Shown here piece by piece: positions 7,163 to 12,742 of a stretch of DNA of 12,742 nucleotides (its first letter is position 1; every line of letters begins with the position of its first letter). A model generated the notes under the pieces. The model saw only the letters and a program-made list of their open reading frames with translations. It ran no database searches and was not told the origin of the DNA. The position numbers were made by a program, and so were the translations under genes. This stretch comes from Bacillota bacterium (lineage in GTDB: Bacteria; Bacillota; Clostridia; Lachnospirales; Lachnospiraceae): contig JAEWMT010000003.1 of NCBI GenBank assembly GCA_023393095.1, forward strand, positions 1 to 12,742, in the 5' to 3' direction.

Positions 7163-7943
7163 TACAACCTTAAGAGACGGGGAACAGAGTCCGGGAATTG
7201 CACTAAGCATAGAGGATAAGATTAAGATAGCAAGTTTGTTGGATGACCTTGGAGTGCATGAGATTGAAGCGGGTATTCCTGTGATCAGTGGCGCAGAGGA
7301 AGAAGGCATTACCAGAATTATAGAAAATAAAAAGAATGCTAAAATATCAGTATGGAGCAGGATGAATGCGTCAGATGTCAAACGTTCCATTATCTGCAAG
7401 CCTGATATTATTCACATCGGAACTCCTGTTTCCTATATTCAAATTTATAGTAAATTAAAGAAAAATAAGAGTTGGGTAATAAAAAATATATTAGAGTGCG
7501 TCGATATAGCAAAAAGTGAAAATGTGAACGTAACAGTCGGGCTGGAGGATGCCTCAAGATCTGATATGGGATTTCTATTATGCATTATTAAGGAACTAGG
7601 AAATGCTGGGGTTAATACAATAAGGATTGCAGATACAGTTGGAGTACTTACACCGAAACGAACGAAGGAACTGATAGAGGCAATGAAAGCAAGCTCTGAT
7701 ATAGGAATCGAAATGCATGTTCACAATGATCTGGGTATGGCAGTCGCAAATTCTATCATTGGAGCCAAAGCCGGAGCAGAAATGGTTGACTGTACTCTGC
7801 TTGGGATAGGCGAGAGGACGGGGAACTGCAATCTTTATGATTTTGTTCATGCCTGTGAATCAATTTTTCATTTTGCTATGAGTAAAAAACAGATCAGGCA
7901 GGTTGAACAGGAGGTTTACTCGGCTTTAAAAGGTGCAATGTAA
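7137..7943 (+). CDS. nifV-alpha: Homocitrate synthase alpha subunit NifV-alpha
   Basis: Catalytic TIM-barrel half of the split homocitrate synthase. The 268-residue protein has all DRE-TIM hallmarks: DTTLRDGEQSPG at 9-20 (catalytic Arg and metal Asp), RIADTVGVLTP at 163-173, the metal-binding HVHNDLG at 194-200, and GERTGNC at 225-231. It ends after the barrel and lacks the C-terminal domain that NifV-omega supplies, so it is short next to one-piece NifV enzymes of about 380 residues. AAGGAGGT at 7121-7128 lies inside the end of nifV-omega, 8 nt before the ATG. With the 26-nt overlap this implies translational coupling and balanced subunit amounts. A 2-isopropylmalate or citramalate synthase fragment is the main alternative; the operon context argues against it. 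Confidence 0.93.
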   Translation: MKKEKYIVDTTLRDGEQSPGIALSIEDKIKIASLLDDLGVHEIEAGIPVISGAEEEGITRIIENKKNAKISVWSRMNASDVKRSIICKPDIIHIGTPVSYIQIYSKLKKNKSWVIKNILECVDIAKSENVNVTVGLEDASRSDMGFLLCIIKELGNAGVNTIRIADTVGVLTPKRTKELIEAMKASSDIGIEMHVHNDLGMAVANSIIGAKAGAEMVDCTLLGIGERTGNCNLYDFVHACESIFHFAMSKKQIRQVEQEVYSALKGAM

Positions 7944-7985
7944 TATATTTATCGGTTCTACTATGGGTAGATACAATGAATTTTT

Positions 7986-8015
7986 TTGACATCTTACTTT
8001 CTGGTATGTTACAAT
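7986..8015 (+). promoter_or_regulatory. Predicted sigma-A promoter of fabV
   Basis: TTGACA (7986-7991), an 18-bp spacer, then TACAAT (8010-8015), with a TGn extended -10 at 8007-8009. It lies 43 bp past the nifV-alpha stop and 57 bp before the fabV ATG, so fabV should be transcribed on its own. I see no intrinsic terminator between nifV-alpha and this promoter, so read-through from the nif operon is also possible. Confidence 0.8.
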
Positions 8016-8019
8016 ATAT

Positions 8020-8032
8020 TTTGATAATCAAA
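8020..8032. promoter_or_regulatory. Predicted FabT/FabR-type operator at the fabV start site
   Basis: The perfect palindrome TTTGA-TAA-TCAAA begins 4 nt after the -10 element, over the expected transcription start. It matches the TTTGANNNTCAAA pattern I recall for MarR-family fatty-acid regulators (FabT of streptococci, FabR of clostridia). Binding there would block transcription, consistent with repression of an enoyl reductase gene. The palindrome is seen directly; the regulator is inference, and none is encoded in this window. Confidence 0.6.
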
Positions 8033-8072
8033 GTATTAAATAAATATTGTAAAGACGGAAAAGAGGTAGCGT

Positions 8073-9233
8073 ATGATAATTGAGCCTAAAGTGAAAGGGT
8101 TTATCTGTATGACCGCTCACCCGCAAGGCTGCAAAGAAAATGTAGCCAGACAAATTTCTTATATAAAAAGTCTGGGTAAAACACCAGGACCCAAGAAAGT
8201 ACTTATTATCGGCGCATCTACCGGTTATGGTTTAGCTTCTAGGATTGCGGCAACGTATGCATGTGGTGCATCTACAATTGGTATTTTGTATGAAAAACCT
8301 GCTACCGATCGTAGGACAGCTACTCCAGGATGGTATAATACTACAGCATTTGAGAGTTTTGCTGTAAAAGATGGTTATTACGCTAAATCAATCAATGGAG
8401 ATGCATTTTCGAAAGAAATCAAAGATCAGACGATCGAATTAATAAAAAATGACTTAGGTACAGTGGATATGGTAATATACAGTTTGGCAGCTCCAAGAAG
8501 AACCATGCAGGACGGTACTATTTATAACTCAACATTAAAAACAGTAGATTGTAATTTTACTGACAAATCTTTGAATTTAAAAGATAATTCGATAACAGAA
8601 GCTACCATTGGGTCTGCTACGGAAGAAGAAATCATAGCAACTGTTAAGGTCATGGGCGGCGAAGACTGGAAGGATTGGATTACAGCTTTAGCGAAAGCAG
8701 ATGCTTTATCAGATAATGCAATAACAATAGCATATTCCTATATTGGACCCAAGCTTACTTATCCGGTTTATTATAACGGAACAATTGGCCTTGCTAAGAA
8801 GGATCTTTATCATACATCACTTGAAATAACCAGAGACTTCGCCTTAAAGGGAGTAAAGGCTTACATTAGTATTAATAAAGCACTCGTTACACAGGCAAGT
8901 TCAGCAATCCCGATTGTACCTTTGTATTTTGCTATCTTATATAAGGTTATGAAAGAAAAAGGAAATCATGAAGGCTGTATCGAACAGATGGGACGTTTAT
9001 TCCATGAGAAATTAAATACTTCTCATATATTTGTAGATGAAGATAATCGGATTCGTTTGGATGATTATGAAATGCAGGAAGATATACAAAGTAAGGTGAT
9101 GGAAATATGGGATCGGATCGATAGTGAAAATGTGAGAGAATTAGCAGATTTAACCGGTTATTGGGATGATTTTTATCATTTGTTCGGATTCCATTTTAAT
9201 AATATTGATTATTCAAAAGACGTTGAAATTTAA
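8073..9233 (+). CDS. fabV: Trans-2-enoyl-CoA/ACP reductase, FabV family
   Basis: NADH-dependent reduction of trans-2-enoyl-ACP or -CoA, the last step of fatty-acid elongation, or crotonyl-CoA reduction in Ter-type enzymes. The 386-residue length is near the family norm of about 390-400. It has the Rossmann motif GASTGYGLASR (47-57), EKPATDRRTATPGWYN at 74-89 (an acidic Glu74 after strand beta-2, typical of NADH-preferring members), YSLAAPR at 136-142, and the catalytic Y-x8-K as Tyr234 and Lys243 in YNGTIGLAKK. AAGAGGT at 8061-8067 is 5 nt before the ATG. It appears monocistronic, with its own promoter, a FabT-like operator and a terminator at 9356-9410. Whether its substrate is ACP- or CoA-bound cannot be decided from sequence. 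Its place beside nif genes seems incidental. Confidence 0.95.
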   Translation: MIIEPKVKGFICMTAHPQGCKENVARQISYIKSLGKTPGPKKVLIIGASTGYGLASRIAATYACGASTIGILYEKPATDRRTATPGWYNTTAFESFAVKDGYYAKSINGDAFSKEIKDQTIELIKNDLGTVDMVIYSLAAPRRTMQDGTIYNSTLKTVDCNFTDKSLNLKDNSITEATIGSATEEEIIATVKVMGGEDWKDWITALAKADALSDNAITIAYSYIGPKLTYPVYYNGTIGLAKKDLYHTSLEITRDFALKGVKAYISINKALVTQASSAIPIVPLYFAILYKVMKEKGNHEGCIEQMGRLFHEKLNTSHIFVDEDNRIRLDDYEMQEDIQSKVMEIWDRIDSENVRELADLTGYWDDFYHLFGFHFNNIDYSKDVEI

Positions 9234-9355
9234 TTAATAAGGTATCATTCTATATCAATTCTTATTTATCAGGCGTATTTAATAAGCAGGCGTCTTAGAA
9301 TATTACTGAGGCGTTGAAGAACTTCTAGATAGATTTAGATGAAAAGTTGAATAAG

Positions 9356-9410
9356 ATAGCCCTGTATCTTACGTTTCTAATTTATTATAGTAGATACAGG
9401 GCTATTTTAT
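9356..9410 (+). terminator. Intrinsic terminator after fabV
   Basis: ATAGCCCTGTATCT (9356-9369) pairs 14/14 with AGATACAGGGCTAT (9392-9405), followed by TTTTAT. It lies 123 bp past the fabV stop, in the gap between convergent genes. Read leftward the stem is followed by less T-rich DNA, so it is chiefly a rightward terminator. The preceding gap (9234-9355) holds only three AGGCGT words at 9271, 9288 and 9309 that I cannot interpret. Confidence 0.87.
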
Positions 9411-9459
9411 AAGATGCTGTATGATTGGAACAATGCTAAACGTTACTCTTTATGGATCA

Positions 9460-10968
9460 TTAGCTTAACAGCGTTTTTGCTATCACGGGAGCAGTCAGAT
9501 GAAAAGTTCTTGCTTCACCGTCTTTCTCAAAGTTTACAATTACATTTGTATCTGAACCATAGCTTGTGAATGTAAGAACATAACCATCATTGATCGTAAC
9601 TTTTAGAACATTTCCAGCAATCATTTTGATATAGGGATTGGGGTTGATTGTTGCTTCATTAAAAGATTTCATAATATCATCTTTTTCAGTACCAGTAATA
9701 TCTCTTAATTTTACCTGATCAAGATTATATAACTCCATCTTAGTAACAGTACCCGCGTCCATCGTAATCCACTTTTCTTTGCCGGAAGTTGTAGTATCAA
9801 TAACCTCACCAATCACAGCTTTGATCAAATCGGATTTAATTCTAATTAAGGTAGAAGGATAGGTTATAACCATCATAACCCGGACATTGTCCGCAGGGGG
9901 TGTTACTCTTGCATTAATTGTTACCGTATCATAGGAGCTGTAAAATGCATTATCGATCGTTAAGGTGTATCCTCCGGTTGGTTTCTCTCCGGCACCAATG
10001 AGTGCATAGATGTATTTACCATCTCTTATATAGCTAATACCCTTTTTCTGGGCGTTTTCATTATACCATTTATTTAAAATACTATTATCTTGAATGCTGT
10101 CAAAAGTAAGTTCTTCGTAAGAAGCCTTGGGGGGTACGATATCGACAATCATTTCCGGCATTTCACCATGGATACTTTTGAGATTTTTGCAGCCTTCAAT
10201 TTTAATTAACATATTTGGATATGTTTTATTTGGTATACTCTTATCAGGAGTAGGACTTTTAACGTAACCGTAGATATAAGCTTTTGATTCTGTATCATAC
10301 GTTATTTTGTTAATACCTACTGTATACCCTTCTGTGGGCTTACTTCCTGCACCTAGAAGAACATAAATTACACCATTCTTCTTCATGGAACGAATTCCTG
10401 ATTTCTTATAATTATGTTGATACCATTTATAGACATCTTTAATTTTTACTATATCATTCTTTGTTATTTCAGTATAAGGTATTGTTTTAGTTAAGTCTAT
10501 GCCGGTAGACTTTGTTTTTGTTATAGACAGTACATTTTTTTTACTATTCCATGAAACCGTTGCGCCTAGGCTTGCGATGAATTTCTCACCTGGAACAAAG
10601 ATTACGCCATTCACGCTTATTATGGCAGTATTTAATTTGACTGTTTGTGGAATACCAGAGAAATCAGCATCTCGATGGATATAGAACTCGCTTCTTCCTA
10701 CAGGAAGCTCAATATGCATCATGTCAAGATTTACCCATTCTGTACTCTCCTTTTTATCCCATTCCACTTTTGCTCCTAAAGCCTCGGAAGTCTGTTTTAC
10801 GGGTATCATAACTTCACCGTCCTTTAGGTAAGGCACTACATTATACTTCACAGTTTTATTATTTACTGTTACTTTAATCCTAGGCGCTTTATGGCCCGCC
10901 AAAGCAGTTGAACCCGTTAACATGGTCATAATAATGATCATGATAACTATTGCAGATACTTTTTTCAT
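9460..10968 (-). CDS. Exported stalk-domain protein with two tandem PrcB-like domains
   Basis: A 502-residue secreted or surface protein of unknown specific role. Residues 1-25 look like a signal peptide (KK, then a hydrophobic run to TALAG). Residues 30-150 resemble a copper-amine-oxidase N-terminal / stalk domain: MIPVKQTSEALGAKVEWD and its partner repeat FVPGEKFIASLGATVSWN. Two homologous domains follow at about 178-257 and 298-377, marked by VLLGAGSKPTEGYTVGINKI and ALIGAGEKPTGGYTLTIDNA; this is the PrcB C-terminal family pattern. Residues 400-502 are a separate beta-rich domain I cannot name. No sortase motif, protease motif or late membrane helix is visible. A modest ATGGGGT ribosome site precedes the ATG, and I find no clear promoter in 10969-11087. 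It is preceded by a terminator, so it is probably monocistronic. Confidence 0.82.
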   Translation of the reverse strand: MKKVSAIVIMIIIMTMLTGSTALAGHKAPRIKVTVNNKTVKYNVVPYLKDGEVMIPVKQTSEALGAKVEWDKKESTEWVNLDMMHIELPVGRSEFYIHRDADFSGIPQTVKLNTAIISVNGVIFVPGEKFIASLGATVSWNSKKNVLSITKTKSTGIDLTKTIPYTEITKNDIVKIKDVYKWYQHNYKKSGIRSMKKNGVIYVLLGAGSKPTEGYTVGINKITYDTESKAYIYGYVKSPTPDKSIPNKTYPNMLIKIEGCKNLKSIHGEMPEMIVDIVPPKASYEELTFDSIQDNSILNKWYNENAQKKGISYIRDGKYIYALIGAGEKPTGGYTLTIDNAFYSSYDTVTINARVTPPADNVRVMMVITYPSTLIRIKSDLIKAVIGEVIDTTTSGKEKWITMDAGTVTKMELYNLDQVKLRDITGTEKDDIMKSFNEATINPNPYIKMIAGNVLKVTINDGYVLTFTSYGSDTNVIVNFEKDGEARTFHLTAPVIAKTLLS

Positions 10969-11087
10969 AAGAATACCCCATTTCTCTTTATTTAATATAA
11001 ATTATCTGTTTCATAATATTAGACGACGTGGGATATAATTGGTTCCATAATAAATACAATTTTGGTAAATAAAACATTGTAATTAAA

Positions 11088-11148
11088 TTGCCAAAGTAAC
11101 TTCCAGTCTCCAATACTCGAAGGCTGAGGTTACTTTGGCAAATTTTTT
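11088..11148. terminator. Bidirectional intrinsic terminator downstream of the capA-like gene
   Basis: TTGCCAAAGTAAC (11088-11100) pairs 13/13 with GTTACTTTGGCAA (11129-11141) around a 28-nt loop. Rightward it is followed by A then six T's. Leftward it is followed by TTTAATTAC, a weaker T-rich tail. It begins 19 nt past the stop of the minus-strand capA-like gene, so its expected role is to end that leftward transcript before the stalk-domain gene. Confidence 0.8.
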
Positions 11149-11167
11149 GCGAATAGGAATAAATAAT

Positions 11168-12574
11168 CTATTTAATATTACCGTTTTTATCAAATGAAAT
11201 CTTATATTGCTTACAATAGTCATTCATTCGATTTATAATACGCTGTTTTTCCTTGCCTTTACTAGGTGTGGGTTGATAATTGTTTTTGTAGCGGACCGAA
11301 GAGAGAGAGCAGGGGATAATGCGTACATTATCATCATGAACTAGCTTATCATTGTGAAATTTAAATGTTTGCTGATAAATCATCGTATCCTTATCGGAAG
11401 GATTCGTATTTCCACCAAAGCAAAAATTGCCGAGGCTATATACGATATAGGAAGATTTATATTTTTCAATGGGTTGAATAACATGCGGATGATGACCAAG
11501 AACCAGATCGGCTCCTCCTTCTTTAATTGCAATACGGCTCAAAGCGATCTGAGATTTTGTTGCGTTCTTTGCATATTCAATTCCCCAGTGAAAGCTGACA
11601 ATTAATAAGTCCGGCTTTTCCTTTTTCATTTTTTTAAGTGCTCCTCGAAGCGTTGCTGCTGCATCACTTCTTCCTACCTCTTGAATCGATATCATACCGA
11701 TTTTGATCCCTTTTACCTCATATATTCCTAAGGTACTATAAGAGGAATATTTAATGCCAGCTTTTTTAAAACTGCTGATAGTATCTGTATAGCTAATCTG
11801 CCCGAAATCCTTAACATGATTATTAGCAAAGGCGACGGCTTCAATAGATCCCTTTTTTAAAATATTAATATAGGAGGGTTTGCCTCTGAAAGCAAATTTT
11901 TTTTCTGCCCTTTGTCCACGGTTACTTAAAGTCCCTTCAAAATTAACAATTGTCATATCATCTTTATCAAAAATAGATTTCACATTTTTAAAGAAATACG
12001 AGTCATTATTTTTATTATAAACCGAATAGAAATTGGCGCTGGCTGGCGATTTGATATCACTGGAAAAGGTACAGTCACCGGCTGCGTTGATTGTTATGGT
12101 AATATCCTTTGATACCGTTACCTCACAGACAGCCTTCGCTTTATCAAGAGTTACTGTAACAGACGCTGTACCCCAATGTATGGCCTTAATTTTTCCTTCA
12201 CTCGAAACCGTAATAATTTTTTTGTTACTGCTTTTATATGTAACCTTCTTGCCTGATAAATTCTCCTTTGTCAGTTCTGTCTTCAGTTGATAGCTTTTCC
12301 CCTGTTGGAGAGTAAGCTTTTCTTTGTTTAAAACAATCTTTCCGGTATATTCTTTTTGCTCCGGCTCCTTAGTTACCTGTGGGTTATTGCTTGCTTCTTG
12401 GTAAGAAGAATCTTCCGGTTCATTGCTTTCTACATTATTATGGTTTATACCTTCACCTGAAGCCTCAGATGCATCGGCATCTGTATTATTAATCTTGGTA
12501 ATGTAAATTCCAATTAATAATATGATACAGAAAACTCCGATCAGGGAGATGATTTGTCGTAATTTATTTTTCAT
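11168..12574 (-). CDS. Membrane-anchored Big_2 + CapA (PGA_cap) family protein
   Basis: A 468-residue cell-envelope protein. Residues 7-26 are a single membrane helix or uncleaved signal. Residues 30-75 are a low-complexity Ser/Glu/Asn linker. Residues 79-155 look like a bacterial Ig-like (Big_2) domain (LTLQQGKSYQLKT, VTYKSSNKKIITVSSEGKIK, GTASVTVTL). Residues 159-395 are a CapA/poly-gamma-glutamate-type metallophosphatase-like domain: AGDCTF (165-170), NFEGTL (211-216), ANNH (250-253), FHWGIEY (328-334), GHHPHVIQP (360-368) and YSLGNFCFGG (379-388). No capB, capC or capD neighbour is present, so PGA synthesis should not be assumed. The start at 12574 has GGAGG at 12583-12587 (minus strand) with 8-nt spacing. 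A TTG start at 12610 would place its GGAG too close. Confidence 0.88.
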   Translation of the reverse strand: MKNKLRQIISLIGVFCIILLIGIYITKINNTDADASEASGEGINHNNVESNEPEDSSYQEASNNPQVTKEPEQKEYTGKIVLNKEKLTLQQGKSYQLKTELTKENLSGKKVTYKSSNKKIITVSSEGKIKAIHWGTASVTVTLDKAKAVCEVTVSKDITITINAAGDCTFSSDIKSPASANFYSVYNKNNDSYFFKNVKSIFDKDDMTIVNFEGTLSNRGQRAEKKFAFRGKPSYINILKKGSIEAVAFANNHVKDFGQISYTDTISSFKKAGIKYSSYSTLGIYEVKGIKIGMISIQEVGRSDAAATLRGALKKMKKEKPDLLIVSFHWGIEYAKNATKSQIALSRIAIKEGGADLVLGHHPHVIQPIEKYKSSYIVYSLGNFCFGGNTNPSDKDTMIYQQTFKFHNDKLVHDDNVRIIPCSLSSVRYKNNYQPTPSKGKEKQRIINRMNDYCKQYKISFDKNGNIK

Positions 12575-12657
12575 CTTTATTTCCTCCGTGTCTTTTCTAA
12601 GTATATTCAAAACTCCAATAAATTTTATTCGAACTTATGGGAGCTTATCCTTAGAAC

Positions 12658-12687
12658 ATTATAAGTTGATTCGACAAAGGCTGTCAA
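12658..12687 (-). promoter_or_regulatory. Predicted sigma-A promoter of the capA-like gene
   Basis: On the minus strand, TTGACA (12687-12682), an 18-bp spacer, and TATAAT (12663-12658) are both consensus hexamers. Transcription would start near 12651, giving a 5' leader of about 76 nt. The remaining bases to the window end (12688-12742) show no gene or motif I can support. Confidence 0.83.
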
Positions 12688-12742
12688 TGTTCACCTTATC
12701 AAAAAACCAGGACATACATGCAGTACATCATTAGCCAAAGTT

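Noticed and set aside
7944..7985. Terminator after nifV-alpha
   Set aside because: Only a 5-bp TCTAC/GTAGA stem is visible, with no T-tract directly after it, too weak to call.
12575..12610. TTG start giving a 480-residue CapA-like protein
   Set aside because: GGAG is only 2 nt from the TTG, while the ATG at 12574 has GGAGG at 8-nt spacing followed directly by a typical positively charged membrane-anchor start.

Overview
The window is AT-rich DNA with strong AAAGGAGG-type ribosome binding sites and a clostridial arrangement of nitrogen-fixation genes. A nifN-nifB fusion, a 102-residue thioredoxin-like [2Fe-2S] ferredoxin and a homocitrate synthase split into nifV-omega and nifV-alpha are all features I know from Clostridium pasteurianum. 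Together with a FabV-type enoyl reductase and stalk-domain surface proteins, they point to an anaerobic, diazotrophic Firmicute, probably Clostridiales/Lachnospiraceae. The genus is inference.

Positions 1-7943 (+ strand) are the 3' part of a nif operon: the C-terminal two thirds of nifK, then nifE, nifN-B, the ferredoxin gene, nifV-omega and nifV-alpha. NifE and the NifN half of the fusion form the scaffold on which FeMo-co is matured. The NifB half makes the 8Fe core cluster (NifB-co), NifV-omega/alpha makes the homocitrate ligand, and NifK is the beta subunit of the MoFe protein that receives the cofactor. The ferredoxin is a likely partner of the MoFe protein. nifH, nifD and the start of nifK lie upstream of the window.

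The most unusual feature is what lies between the nif genes. Each of the four intergenic gaps of about 200 bp (nifK-nifE, nifE-nifN-B, nifN-B-fdx, fdx-nifV-omega) is largely filled by a long nested inverted repeat. Two of these (nifE-nifN-B and fdx-nifV-omega) are copies of one element in opposite orientations. The other two differ from it and from each other. Only nifV-omega and nifV-alpha overlap directly. Inside nifN-B there is also a consensus Shine-Dalgarno and ATG exactly at the NifN/NifB junction, so a separate NifB may be made.

Positions 7944-9410 hold a monocistronic fabV (trans-2-enoyl-CoA/ACP reductase). It has its own extended -10 promoter, a FabT/FabR-like palindrome at the predicted start site, and an intrinsic terminator.

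Positions 9460-12742 (- strand, convergent with fabV) encode two exported or cell-envelope proteins. One has a copper-amine-oxidase-type stalk domain and two tandem PrcB-like domains. The other is a membrane-anchored Big_2 + CapA (PGA_cap) protein with a near-consensus promoter. A bidirectional terminator separates them. I see no RNA genes, CRISPR array, transposase or phage genes.
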